Positions 28,409 through 40,904 of a DNA stretch of 64,000 bases are shown here, piece after piece. Source of the stretch: Leptasterias polaris (lineage: Eukaryota; Echinodermata; Asteroidea; Forcipulatida; Asteriidae). The position numbers were made by a program, and so were the translations under genes. The notes beneath the pieces were generated by a model. That model did not search any database, had not been told where the DNA came from, and saw only the letters and a program-made list of their open reading frames with translations. The stretch's first letter is position 1. Every line of letters starts with the position of its first letter. The stretch covers positions 4,340,001-4,404,000 of the forward strand of contig JAZGTN010000097.1 of the NCBI GenBank assembly GCA_037783415.1. The letters are read 5' to 3'.

Positions 28409-29424
28409 CCGTGTCAAAGTTTGTTACACGGATTAAAACTGATCCGGAGTTTCCTTTCACACTACAATATTTAACCCAGAGAATAAGTTAACCCAGTTCC
28501 GCACTAACACGGAGCAGCGTAGCACGTGTTCACACAACACATTTTTAATACGGAGAATTGTTGACCCGTCTCCGAGTATTACAAAAAATGTTTCATTATA
28601 TTAAATAAAAACTTAAGATGTTCTGACTGCCGCGCGGTTAAAAGTGATGTCAACAAATTCGCACGCTTTTTTGTCCTTACATTTAGGAACCAATCCCATA
28701 ATCTATCGCACTCAGGATTTGCCTACACTGACATGTGTATTAGCACAGCACCTTGTACAGCATACTTTAGAGTTGCTTTTGTAGAAACTGGTTCCGCAGC
28801 TTATCTAACGCTTCACATGTGTGTGATGCGGCGACAAACAGACACCGTTTATCTGCCAGCAGCGCAGCAATTCAATTCGCGCACGTCGTTCGTTGTGGAG
28901 TTTGTTTGAAACACCAGCAGTTTTTGGTGCGTTTTGCGGCGGTCGACATCGTGATAGCAAAATTGAAAGCGAATAATTGGAATATTACTGCAGCGATAAT
29001 ATAACTCTTGCTATATATAGCATACAACCAGAAACCTGTAAAACAAGGGAGTCTGTCTTCCAGTATTAAAAGATTGTTGACAAGTCTCAACCAGTCGCCG
29101 TCACAACAAATAACCCAGCCGCGTTCATACTTGAAATTTAATCCGGAGAATTTGCGGTGAGTCGTCTTTTAACACTGAGATTGGTGGGTTAACCCTAGTC
29201 ATGGGCAGGGTTAAGTTTTACCCGTATTAAGCCAGTTTTGGGTCCGTTAATCCGGAGAATTTTTAGCCCTAAAAAGTGTAGTGTGAACGCTCCACTTAAT
29301 CCGGAGAATCTCCGTGTTAATTTTGTCCTTAACACCGAGATTCTCCGGATTAAAGTGTAGTGTGAAAAGGGCTTATGCTGCTGTAATTGGTAAATGGTAA
29401 CCCATTGTAATAGTTGCCCGGGTA

Positions 29425-30110
29425 TAGACTGTGCAAGTCTCGCGCGCATTCGAACTTCCGGGACCATAGTGGTCCCAACCATATGGAGTTTTACGTGGGC
29501 GAGATTTTGTTTAACGTAGTTTATGACCTAGAAAATTATACATGTTGTTGGGAATGTAATACTAAGTGATAACAAAATATGAAAGTAAAACCAATTCAAC
29601 AATATAACGAAGAAAACCCGAGAATTAAACTTGACCTCAGCTTCCGGTTATTGCAAAAAATTAAGAATTTTGTGCTCACCTCCGATCATAAAACTTATGT
29701 AAAAGCTTGTTTTGGATGTGCGATTATAATCGCCAGATGCTGTAATTGCAAAGCGAACCCTTTTCATTGCAGTCTATGGTGTTGAGGCGTCGGCATTCCT
29801 CTTTAAACTGCGATACGGGTCAATTTAAAACCTGTTTGACCTTCACGAATCTGCGTAAGGGGTTTCTAAAAAGTTAACATCCAAAAAGCATCCTTGTCCC
29901 AGAGTTTTAATTTGTTTTTAATAATAATTAACACACTTTGGCGTATTTTTTTAAAAAGCTAAAACTAATTTCATAAAATTGTAATGATTTATTTTTGTTC
30001 AGATTTTGTCATGAGATATAATTTAAAACAAAGATTTGATTTCAGAAATAAAAATGTTCTTCGTTTGACGTGTTTTCTCGTTCGGATACGCGCGAGACTT
30101 GCACAGTCTA
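29425..30110. mobile_element. TIR element, ends TAGACTGTGCAAGTCTCGCG
   Basis: The left end TAGACTGTGCAAGTCTCGCG continues CGCATTCGAAC. The right end is GTTCGGATACGCGCGAGACT plus TGCACAGTCTA, its near-complement. The element is 686 bp with no coding exon. A solo end of the same family is at 55920-55954. Confidence 0.8.
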
Positions 30111-32394
30111 TTGTCAGCAGTCAACCAGCACCTGTTGTGGTAGGTGGTAGTTGTTCGGACACGAAGAGTCTGTGGCCTGAGACATTTCAAAAGGTTCTGA
30201 CCCTCATATCTACTGACCATAAAGCAAGCATTGACCAAACAAGAAGCTGAGATACATGGATGTGTTGTACACACAGATGTAGAGGACAAATGGTTTCAGT
30301 ACACTGGACATGTGTAAATCAATAATTAGGTATTACAGTATGTTGTGTACATTACATCACCCTCTACATAAACAAGTTGTCTTTCATTAGGATGAGAATT
30401 GGGACTGGAAGCTGTAAAGGTTGTGGGTAGAGATTTAGCAACATGTAGTAGTCCAAGCAAGACTTGCTTTACGATAGTAAACAGGGAAGGACACCAATCT
30501 CAGTGGTGCTACTGCTAGTAACTGCTACTGATCTCTCTTAATGAATCGTTGTCTCTTGTGATGATCTGCACCATGAGGGATAGTTGGGATTGGGACTTTT
30601 TAAAGTACAAATGTTGAACTTATCCAAAAACGCTTTCCGACACAGTATAGAGTAAAGACGTACATTTAGCACAGGATATGAATCAGGTTGGATATTGAAC
30701 TATTTTGGTTGCAGAATTACAAAGTTCACACTACAAGAGCGCGTTTGTAGCTTGCCTTATGAATGATTGTGTGAATATAGTTTTCTTTTTCAATGATGAA
30801 AGTAATTCACTGACATACACAAGTCATCCAAACCCACCAAGTGTTGCTGTCTTGTTGAAGCCCAGTAAAGAGGTGTCACAACACATTTGGGCAGCCAAAT
30901 TCTGTTGACAGAACCATAGAAAAAGCCTCATAACTGACCTGTTTACTTTTCTACCACTTGATCCACTACCTTATGCTTTTCCCCAACTGGAGATTAACTT
31001 GTCACCTGCTCTTTTGTGCATGCAATCCCATCAATGATCTGGAGAGTGTGACCCATGTACTCTCAGTTGGCACCAAATGTCCATGATGGCACCATCATAG
31101 CACCATCATAGCACCACAGAAAAAATGGTCCTTTCTTTTATGGTAGCACTAACTTTCTTTTTTTTCTGCATGGGGCATCAAGTACATTAGGATAATACAC
31201 GTACATCTAGGAAAACCGATCATTATTCTGAGGATGGTGATACATTATTAAGTGAGTATTTTAATATAAATTTTGACTGAAAACCAGGTCACAGCAGGAG
31301 TTCATTAAATGTAATTGGAAAAGCCCTTTTAACTGCTAACTACGCAACTACCAGTAGCTTTCACAGTCACTGCCGGAAATAGAGGTCTGTTCTTGCATGA
31401 ACAGCTGCTAAGACCCTACCAACTGCTGTGTAAGCTCACTGCTGTGACGACTTGACTGCCGAGATGTGGCATTCCCCTATTTGCCCTTCGATCTTTGTAT
31501 CCTCTGTGAGACTGAAGATGCGCTCCGCTCAACTGCCTTTTGAAAACGATTCCTCAGCGACGATGGATTGGACTTTGTCTGCTCCATTGATGATTGATTC
31601 GAAGGAGGCAGTGTTTTCACTTCTGAATCATAATTTGTAATGAATTTGTTTGATGGGTTTGGTTTTGCTAGGAATTATTACATTATAGGCTGATGAATTT
31701 GATAATTTATTATTGTTGTCATGGTGTGAGAGGTGTGCAGGTGGCTAGGGTTAGTAATGTAACGCCTCTGCTTTTACTTGGTCATGACTAAAATGGTTTA
31801 AAGGTATGGTATTAAACATTGTAAATAATATGTCCTCACTCCTCATCAAAATTGCTGGTAATTTTCTTAGAATGTTTGATCTCGTGGAGATGAACTCCAC
31901 AAATAAACAACCCTGATGCCTTGATGGTGGTTTCTTCATTGATAAAACATGGTACATGTACACCTGTATATTGTAAGGAAGTTTGATAAATTTTAGCCAA
32001 AGTTGAATTTAATTTTTGTTTTTTAAATTGCTTGTGTTAAAACATGTAATCCTGATGTAACAAATTCAAAATACCTGAAATGATCATTTTAAAGTTTAGT
32101 GAGTTTGTTTATGTAGTACATGTGTACCATGGAGGCCTACATAAAGCATTAATGCGAAAAATAATGATACAACTCTTTAAACCTTAAAGCCTAGACCTTG
32201 TGCCACCCACACTCTAAGATCATCATGACTAAGACCTCTGCATATTATAAGACAAGACACGTTTCCATTCCCTCTACTCATGAACTTCATGTTAAATTAA
32301 TGAAACCCATCATCTGAATTAAATGAAATTATGCTGGAGGAATATTTAATAGATGAAATAAAATTAGCATTTGGGGGTTAAAGAACGATGTCTT

Positions 32395-32605
32395 TGTTTT
32401 ACTCTACACCAATGGGTGATAAGCACTGTATACTATACAGCTTTTCCCGAGACTTGCATGAAAAAAATCAACAGATATAGTATACTCTTTGGGTGGGATT
32501 TGAACCCATCCAAGACCCCTCCCCCCGCCCCGCCACGCCATTCCAGAGCAAAGATGTCTTACCACTAGACCATCGGGTGCCCTGTGACAAGAGGGCTTGT
32601 TCAAA
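32395..32605 (-). mobile_element. tRNA-headed SINE, copy 1
   Basis: On the - strand, GGGCACCCGATGGTCTAGTG resembles an A box region and GGGTTCAAATCCCACCC a B box. The body has AGTATACTATATCTG, a T-run, GGGAAAAGCTG and ATCACCCATTGGTG. A second copy lies about 50 bases to the right. Confidence 0.7.
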
Positions 32606-32654
32606 TCCTATTACTGTAATAGTTTTAGTAATAATTGCATTAGGGACGAAGAAT

Positions 32655-32830
32655 ATTGTACTTGTTTCACCCTATACACCATGGGTGAAAGCACTTTGCG
32701 TATACTTGGTGCTTTCCTGAGTCCTGTGAAAAAAAAAAATCCATAGGCCTGCACACTAGTCAGCTGTGATTCAAACCCACTTGGAATATTGTATGTTTTA
32801 GGTGTCACTGTTAGCCACTAAACTAAAAGG
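32655..32830 (-). mobile_element. tRNA-headed SINE, copy 2
   Basis: Same strand and order as copy 1: a TTTAGTGGCTAACAG A-box-like region, a GGGTTTGAATCA B-box-like region, a T-run, and TTTCACCCATGGTGTA. It is more diverged than copy 1. Confidence 0.6.
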
Positions 32831-34027
32831 GTTAGCACATTGTAACCTAATAATTGAACTTCACAAAGTGTAAGCATTACTACAATTGGTCTTGATATCA
32901 AATAAAGGAAGTCATACTCTGAACCAGGAAATATATTACAATTATCATGTTGTTCCTGTACTACTGAACAAAAGTCGCAGCTAAAAAAACACCCGGCGAA
33001 TACTTGTATCACATGCTTCAATTGAGTCTATCAGTTTGAAATCTAATCAACATGTTGTATTCACCACCTTGACCCTTACACTTTTTTTGAAAATGTTTAT
33101 ATCAAGTGGTAAAGTGACAACCATGAATACAGTAATTGAACTAAATAAATTAAATCAGCCACATTGGAGCTAATCAAAATACCTTTAGATAGTTTTTCAG
33201 TAGTTTGTTTATTTGAGCTCTAAACAGGTTGTAAAGAATAAGGTTGTTAGACTGAAAAGTTGTGAGTGCAGTGTAAATATTTGGAAGTTGTCCAAACTCA
33301 CAAAAATGAACTTGAACCCTTTTGACCCTGTTGCTGTTCATTTTCACTTTGGTGTCAAATTTGTGTTTTTGTTAGAATGGTAGTATTTTTATTGATAAGT
33401 AGTAAGTACTCTCTTGGAAACATGGGAGCATGCTTTCAGCCTTTAGTTTCAATAGCCTATATATACATGTAACAAACTTATTTAAAGTATTATCAATTTT
33501 GAGTGATTTAGTTTTGCTGTGGACATTTTTTGAAAGCATTTGAGGCCTTCAAATTTCTTTTTCTTTTCTAGGAATAGTTGTATCCTTAAATTCCTTATTA
33601 ACTTTTCAAGTGCTTTACCTTTTAGACTGGGCGTCATTTGGGGAATTTTTTTTTTAAAATGACCTGTACATCATGTTTTATATAATCGGCCATTTTATGC
33701 AATGCAAAATCTGAACTTCTGCATGGTCCAGGAGTGCCTTTAAATTACAGACAGCAAACTAAGTAAATATTCCCTTAAATTCCAATTTGCTGAGACAAAC
33801 ATGTCCATGTATAACAGTTGCCTCATAGTACTCTTACCTCTAACCTACATCTTTAAATATTGATTCATAGAAGGACACATTCATTTGTATTTATAATGTG
33901 CTTTGGTTGGAACACTTGAAAACTTTTAAGCCTTTTGTTAAATCAATACAGGAAGTAAGATTTCATGCATCCCTGTGAAGCTGCATTGTCCCTTTAAATC
34001 AAGATCAGCCATCAAAAATGTCACAAA

Positions 34028-34256
34028 AACAGTTCAGGTCATCAGTTTCAATTTTGATTTTGGGTTGAACAAAGTTTCAATTTTGTCACCAGTAACATCA
34101 CCCTACACAGTTCAGGTTATCAGTTTCAATTTTGTCACCAGTAACATCACCCTACACAGTTCAGGTTATCAGTTTCAATTTTGTCACCAGTAACATCACC
34201 CTGTACAGTTCAGGTTATCAGTTTCAATGTTGTCACCAGTAACATCACCCTGTACA
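34028..34256. repeat. 49-bp tandem repeat, about 4.5 copies
   Basis: The unit reads ACAGTTCAGGTTATCAGTTT, then CAATTTTGTCACCAGTAACA, then TCACCCTAC. The first copy is interrupted by GATTTTGGGTTGAACAAAG. It lies about 25 bases upstream of a strong acceptor at 34281. Confidence 0.9.
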
Positions 34257-34280
34257 ATAAATGTGTCTTCTTCCCTGCAG

Positions 34281-34555
34281 GTTGTGGTTTCACCATGCCT
34301 TGAGAAACACAGGCTGTGTTTTAAGTGTCTGCTACTAAAAAATAAACTGGAGTGCTCTACTGATGTAACCTGGGATCTTTTGGGTAGCTATGGAGGACAG
34401 GGACTGTAAGGATCAAGGTGATGACAGAGGCCAAGAGAGCCTGACAGCAGGGGCGGGGACTGTGTGTACTGTAGCTGAGATGGAGGAAGGCACAGCTGTC
34501 TTTATCACTTCCAGCACACACCTGTCATCAACGCTTAAGACTGAGAGTAAAAAAG
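34281..34555 (+). CDS. Candidate exon with coding start MEDRDC (ATG at 34390)
   Basis: The acceptor TCTTCTTCCCTGCAG begins the exon. After 109 bases of 5' UTR, ATG at 34390 in context GCTATGG reads MEDRDCKDQGDDRGQESLTA and goes on to EEGTAVFITSSTHLSSTLKT. It reaches a weak donor AAAAAAG|GTTTGT in phase 1. If the donor is not used the frame ends ten codons later. No family is recognised. The phase matches the candidate first exons at 38767 and 56861. Confidence 0.35.
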
Positions 34556-37500
34556 GTTTGTCTTTAAGTTTATGTGTCCGTTCTTGAGGAGGGTTGCTGA
34601 AATTGTTTGTCTGTCAAATTGTGTTATTTGTTTAAATTGTTATTCTGGTTTGCACTTGCAGTAGCTTTCGTCAATGATAGATGAAATCCTAATATGAATG
34701 CATAACTTGTTACAGTTTGTTGGATTTGAAATAAAATTCAAGCTGACAGCTGTCATATTTGAGAATGGGATGAACATTGAGTGCTTGGATTATAACATTT
34801 ATTGGTGTTTTTTTCTTAAAGAAGCAAACAAAAATTCATTTTAAATATGTTTAAATGAGAGTTTAGCACATTTTGTAATTTTACTTAAGTTTCTGTGACA
34901 CCAAAAATACTTAAAAAATTATAAAGTACACATATATGTAGGTCTACATGTCAGGTCAATACATCATACACAGTCCAACTGTATTTTGGGACCAAAACTG
35001 AAACCAAACTTGAGGAAGGAATTATTTTGTACCACAAATTCACCTCCCTTTCTAGTGGTTCAGCATCCTTTGTACATGTACATGTATACGTACAATTATA
35101 CATTTGGCTTTGAATACTGAACACTGCTGGTGGAGACATGAACCTACTGGAGAATGTTGATAGCTTTGTTATTTTAAGATCTGTTTAATGCATACAGTCA
35201 TCAAGGCAAATAAATTGTTAATTGTAGGCCTGTTTATTGTACAGTGTAGAAGAATGCAAGTAGTTCATGAATTTATGCGGATCCAGATGTTTTAATTGTT
35301 ATTTGTATTAATATACACTGTATGTGCAACAGGCTGGGTTCAGGCCCTACTCTATTACACACGGAAGTATTACATGGGGATGTATAAATGATGAAGTTTC
35401 TATATTTTTCATCAAACTTAACTGAAATTTCTTGGTCTTTGAGTTTGTGTTTCAGTGTAGTTTCTGCTTCATCTGTACACATTTTGTACTTAAAAACCTG
35501 TACAATATAGGCCTATATTCAAACATGTCATACATACATGTAGCCTATTGTACTTGTAGGCCCTACATGTATGTCATGTGCCCTGTACACTTCAATTGTT
35601 TGTATACAAACTGTTCAGAATTAATAACAATGTATGTTTTATGTTCACATGGAATATTGCATTTCTGTTCATCCACAAAAAAAGTTACAAATGTCTGCCT
35701 TTCACTTTGTGTACATTGGAGCCCCAATTACAGCCAAGAAGTAGATCACAGATTATACTTTCTGTATATTATTACACCAGTGTTCGATCCTGGAATTCTT
35801 ATGTACAATACACAAGGTTTATATCAGTTGTTCTCACCCCCAGACATGATGGAAGCAATCACTGGTTGCCGGTCACAGGTACCACTGACCTCTTTCACGG
35901 CCCCCAACGCACCCTTATGATCTGTTGATTCAATGATATTGACCGATAAGCATACAATGGAACAGACGAATGCCATAAAGGCAGAGTCGGAAGTTTTTGA
36001 ACTAGAACCTCAACTCTATTTTTAAGATTATTATCTGGTATTTCTGTTTACCAATTTGATGTAGTGTTCACTCGCATGAAGTCTACGGGTAGTCTTTTAT
36101 AGTCAATCATTTATAAGAGCTACTACATATCATGGACATTTTGGATGTGGTCAACAGAGAACGGAAGGATAGTTTTACTGAAAAATAAATTTAAACTACT
36201 TGGTGTTTCCTGAGAACTAAAACATCCTGGATCAGCTGTCCTGGGTTCTATCTGACATCAGTTTGTGGTGGTAAGTGCTGAAATAGAAGTCTAGAGATAC
36301 AGTGTAGTATCAAACAAAGTCATCATGACAAAAATACACAGATGGAAACATTCTTCGAATGAGCTATTGACAAGCTAAATTTAAATATCTGGTACAACAA
36401 TTATTTGTTTGGTTACTCAATTTGGAGTTCTTAAGACTGGTTTTGTTAAAGCAGGAAACGTTTTCTTTGAAAATTATGCACACTAAAATCCATTTGGCTT
36501 ATAGTTATATGGGGGTACATTTGTATTTCTGGCAGTACTGTTTTTTTATAGTTCATTGTCCAAACCCCTAGTTGATCACTTATTCAAGGGACCGTGACGA
36601 ATATGAATTTACAGGGACCCTGGTGGAGTGAACTTAATTACCCTTGAACCAAGCTAGTGTTCCCTCTGAACCATCCCAAGGGTGAAGCTTAGTAACAGCA
36701 CTGTGCTGTATATCATCACTCTAAATGAGGCCTTACAAATCTGTTGCTACATGTAATAATCAGACAGTCACCACGATTTCATGCAAACTTGAGCATTTTC
36801 ATTTGTCCCTTTTTTTGATAGATCTGTCATTAGGATGAACAAATATTGATGAGGAAGTGCAAATGTACATGTACATGTCAAGTACATACTCATCATGCAC
36901 GTATGACTCAAAACCTTTGTGTTTTTGCTGGTTTTTCGTACGGTCTTAAAAAGACCTCTCCTCTCCTCTGTGTGTGTGAATGTTGTGACTTGTACAAATA
37001 CTGATATTTAGCCTCCTAACTTGATGATTGTTTATCTTTCTTAGCACATTCAGAAAATGGATTGGTAACAGCCCTTCATGGTTTACTCGAATATTAGGCT
37101 CCATCATGATAAGGGGATTGGAATATTTGATACTCTGGGAGTCTCTGTTAGTGTTATTATACTGATGAAACTGAAGCTGACCATGCTAGGATTTGAAGGT
37201 TTTACAGATTTCCTCTCACATGCACTTTCCCTCTCAGACTCACACTATCACTGAATCGGTGCAACAAATTTGGTCATGCTTAAATTTTAAATTGTCTTTT
37301 GCCAAATTTCTGGGGAAAGTTTTGCCACAACTAACTTCTGAAAGTTGGGTTCAAATGCTGATGTAGGTGACACAACAAGCTTCTATGTTTGTTCTTCATA
37401 CATGATGAAGTTACCAGACAGTGATGGTACTTTAGATGGAATGTTTTTTCACGATAATTTTAGAGCTGAAATTTATTTTTTGGAATCGTGCCTTTTTTGG

Positions 37501-37734
37501 TTGTTTCCTAACAACATAAATTCATAAAATCTTTTCTTTGACTCACTGTAGAACAGACTGCAGTGGTCAGCAGCAACATATTTCACTTTAGACTTTAGGT
37601 TTTTGTTACTCGGAACTTTTACCAGATCAGGTTTGTTTTTTGGGTTTTTTTTTACGAGCCCTAAAATGTTTTTTTAATTTGTATACTTGATGAATAGACC
37701 CCTGGCATTGTCCTCTATCACTGAGGTCAAACAA

Positions 37735-37835
37735 TGGAAACGTGCACGCGTGTACATGCCACGCACAACTCTCAGCCATAGATAGGTCTACATTAACCTC
37801 AGTGAGGGTGCTGTTGGTGATTTTGACGTCAAGCA
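37735..37835. repeat. Dispersed repeat related to 12790-12970
   Basis: It has AGCCATAGATAGGTCTACATTAACC then TCAGTGAGGGTGCTGTT and GACGTCAAGCAAG, matching the tandem pair at 12790-12970 in order and orientation. Confidence 0.5.
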
Positions 37836-37932
37836 AGGAGTCTTTAGAAAAGCATTAAAAACATACAATGTACACGTGCATTTTTATTTTGTAAATTTTC
37901 ATAAGTATGTTTGGGAACAAAACACCAGACTG

Positions 37933-38018
37933 CAGGACTTGTTTGGTTGTGGGATTACTAGCCAAGTGCTAAAATTACTGGACTCTGGCCAGTGGTCCGG
38001 TGGCTAGTTCAAGTCCTG
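37933..38018. mobile_element. 86-bp hAT-like MITE remnant
   Basis: The left end CAGGACTTGTTTGG pairs with CTAGTTCAAGTCCTG at the right. The interior ACTGGCCAGTGGTCCGG resembles the interior of the CAGGGCTTG element at 5186-5497. No target duplication was seen. Confidence 0.45.
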
Positions 38019-38766
38019 GTTAGCTCTGAAGTGAAAGGATAGCATTTGTTTGTTTAATTAAGAGATAATTGTGCGGTTTATCAACTTTGATTTGAATAAA
38101 TCCAAGCCAAGAAGAAGTACACATGTACATGTAGGTGAAAAAATGCTGTGCATAGATTTTGTTTCTTGGATGCCCAACATAAAAAAGTTGTTCCTCTCCA
38201 ATCACATAGGTACCCAACCGTGTAATTGAATGTATGAAGGTATTTCCAATGGGAAGTTCCAAAATGCCACATTAATTGATTCAATCATAACTAATTAGAA
38301 GGACAGCAAACTAGATCATGGTCGCATTTTGTTGCTCTTTCTTTATTGTGCTTTGATTTATAAATCTATTCTTCCTGTATTAATCATAAAACGACATGAC
38401 CTGGGAACCTATCACTTCAAGCCAAGTTGACAAGATCAAGTTTACAGGTTCCGTTTCCATAGCATTTGGGATTGGGATTGGATTTGTAACCGTCCGGTCG
38501 GCTGAGTTAGTCAGGAAGACGACCCTGGGAAGGGGGAATGTGTCATCAGAGTATGGGACCGAGCTGGAAGCCAAATATAGGATCCACAGAATCGGTTTTG
38601 GGATGTTACGAGGAGGAGGTGTTCTGAGGACTTGCTCGACACCGCTTTAAGCAAGATGCTGCAGTACGCAAAGTTTGCCAAGCTGAAAGTCTTACTGAAG
38701 CACATTAATGCCAATAGAGACTACCCTCCCACTGTGGTTGCCATTGGCGATTGCCAAAAGTCAACA

Positions 38767-38842
38767 ATGGGGAATTGCTATGGTTGTGGTTCTCATGGTG
38801 GCGAGACCAAGAGGATGGAGGTTGACAGAAAACAGGTTGCTG
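38767..38842 (+). CDS. Candidate alternative first exon, MGNC start
   Basis: ATG in context CAACAATGG reads MGNCYGCGSHGGETKRMEVD then RKQVA and meets the strong donor GCTG|GTGAGT in phase 1. Gly2 with Cys4 and Cys7 resembles an N-myristoylation plus palmitoylation start, although position 6 is Gly, not the preferred Ser/Thr. The same frame is open back to another ATG at 38656 and to a TAG at 38580, so a longer N-terminus without the Gly2 signal is possible. No family recognised. Confidence 0.3.
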
Positions 38843-40528
38843 GTGAGTGATTGTCAAAGGAAAAAAAAGAATCCTAGAAATGATAGGCTAAACATTTTTT
38901 TCTTGATTGATTTTGTGATGAGTGGTGATAGTATAGGATATGTTAAAGTCTAAACAGTTAAGAAAAGTTTGTTATTTATTTCAAGTAAAATATAACAAGC
39001 TGTTGATTTTGAAAGACTTTAAAGAAAAGTAAGAAGATTACTGAACAATTTTTATTTGAAAATAAATACCCATGTGCAGTGCAAAAGGTGTCCTAACCTT
39101 CATTTATTACTTGCTTAAGATTTAAGCAACCCTTCCGCATGACGCCCAAAAAGCTGCCTAGTGTGAAAGGATGTGAATGAGTTGAATATTCATGATTTGA
39201 CAAAATGTCTGAACTGGTATTTTTTCAAGTGTTTGAAATGAAAAGAAACGTCTAATGGAGGGGAAAAAAATAGGTTAAACATACTTTCCTTAACTGACCT
39301 GCGAGGACATTTCATTGAAAGTGTTTTTAATTGAATAATTGATGATGGGATTAGGCTTAGTTGTGTTTGGGTCTCATCCAGGAACTTGAGGAGGACACAA
39401 AGCACGGTGTCCTCTAATGAACAGATTGAGAGCCCCGAATCAATGCTCATTAGTGACGCTAACTGCTCTGGAGTCAACGGGTCAGTCCTGAGGGAACATG
39501 ACATTTCTTAGAAGGGCATGTTGGTTTGGCTTTACAATTAGATGCGTGAGAGGAAAGTTAGCATACAGTTCGAATCTTCCGAGAAATTTGCAAAGTTTGA
39601 ATCTTTGGAATGCTGTGTAAGTTCATTTTATGCATTGCTCAGTGTGCCTTATTACAGTTTTTTTACACATAACCTTTTTATTATGTAATTAAGAGCACCA
39701 ATGTTTAGGAGACATACTGTACTTGTTGAGTCATTGCATTCAGATCTACAGGCATTAATGAGGGCAGTTGACTTATTTTGACCATTTACATTATGCATCA
39801 TTTTTAAATTGATTGCCTCTCCTGGGTAGATTGGTTGTTGTTGTTGTTGTCATTGTGGTTGTTGTTATTGTCGTAGTCCTTCATGGGAATTTAATATTCA
39901 GGTTTTGGACTTTAACAAAACATTTGTTCTATATGTTGTAGTTTGACTTGTATCGCTATCCTGGAGTTGAAATTGTATAGCCGTTAAGACTTCACTGAGC
40001 AGTGTACTTTAATATTTTACATTACATTTCAGTACGCAAGTGTACTTGAGGATGAATTCAATTATGTTTACTTGGAAGTCGTTACTTTCTATGATTGAAA
40101 GCAGAATTAACAGAGCACAATGGAATAGATAAATTGTTGATATAACCTGGAGTGTTCAACGATTCTAGGAAGGAGCTTTGTCTTGGTTCGCTGAAATCTA
40201 GACGTAGATCTTGAGGGTAGATGTACTTTCTGATTGACCGTCAATTGAACCAAGAAGGAATCTTCTTCATTCCGTTTGCCTCATTGCGATAGGAAACAGT
40301 CAATGAAACCTTGCTTTGGTAATGAACACTTTGCTTAAAATGATTCTATATTATTGTTCATTGTTTGAGGGGAGAGTGCTCAGGACATTGTCAAGTAATA
40401 ATTTCCTGTTTCCACACTTATATTTAAATAATTAATGAAATTTCTAAATTTCTCTACAAAAGGAGGGTGTTACATGTAGCTTACATGCAGTGTTTTTCCT
40501 TAACAGTAGTCCCATAGTCAAATGCTAG

Positions 40529-40904
40529 TTAAAGGCACTGAACACGTTTTGTAATTGTCAAAGACCAGTATTCTCACTTGGTGTATCCCAACATATGCAT
40601 AAAATAACAAGCCTGTGAAAATTTGGGCTCAATTGGTCATTGAAGTTGCAAGAAAATGATGAAAGAAAAAACACCCTTGTTGTACAAATTAGTGTGCTTT
40701 CAGGTAGGAATAAAAGGCTTCTGGCCAGAAGTCTTTTATTATTTTAGTGAGAAATTACCTCTTTCTCAAAAACTACGTTACTTCAGAGGGAGTCGTTTCT
40801 CACAATGTTTTATACTATCAACAGCTCTCCGTTGCTCGTTACCAAGTAAGTTTTTGTGCTAATATATATTTTGAGTAATTACCAAACGTGTACAGTGCCT
40901 TTAA
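40529..40904. mobile_element. Full-length MITE, TTAAAGGCACTG family
   Basis: The left end TTAAAGGCACTGAACACG plus TTTTGTAATT pairs with AATTACCAAACGTG plus TACAGTGCCTTTAA at the right, 376 bp. The ends share their TIR with 11579-11974 and the interior shares sequence with 9000-9320. I recall very similar repeats from sea star genomes, which is the main basis for the taxon guess. Confidence 0.85.

Larger units (their letters stand above)
26823..29373. mobile_element. Outer TIR element, TIR AGCCCTTTTCACACTAC, interrupted by a hAT-like element
   Basis: The left end AGCCCTTTTCACACTACC pairs with the right end GTAGTGTGAAAAGGGCT, flanked by TAT on each side. Sub-terminal copies of TAATCCGGAGAA occur near the right end, and GATCCG and GATCCGGAG near the left. 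Removing the inner element joins GTAAGTTGCGAC to CCGTGTCAAAG. No transposase was found in the rest. Confidence 0.75.
30111..34024. other. Gene-poor stretch with SINEs
   Basis: No exon is supported. Two SINE copies at 32395-32605 and 32655-32830 are listed separately. Short ORFs around 30114-30250 and 31452-31640 have no family resemblance and were not called. Confidence 0.5.
34556..38655. other. Gene-poor stretch
   Basis: No exon is supported. It holds a dispersed-repeat piece at about 37735-37835 and a short CAGGACTTG element at 37933-38018, listed separately, and many TACATGTA palindromes. Confidence 0.5.

Noticed and set aside
35432..35920. 162-codon + strand ORF
   Set aside because: Rich in Tyr, Cys and His as expected from AT-rich TACATGTA sequence. 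No splice support and no family match.
38396..38650. + and - strand ORFs just upstream of the MGNC exon
   Set aside because: Three overlapping open frames disagree and the frame that continues into the MGNC exon has in-frame stops. No conserved pattern was recognised.
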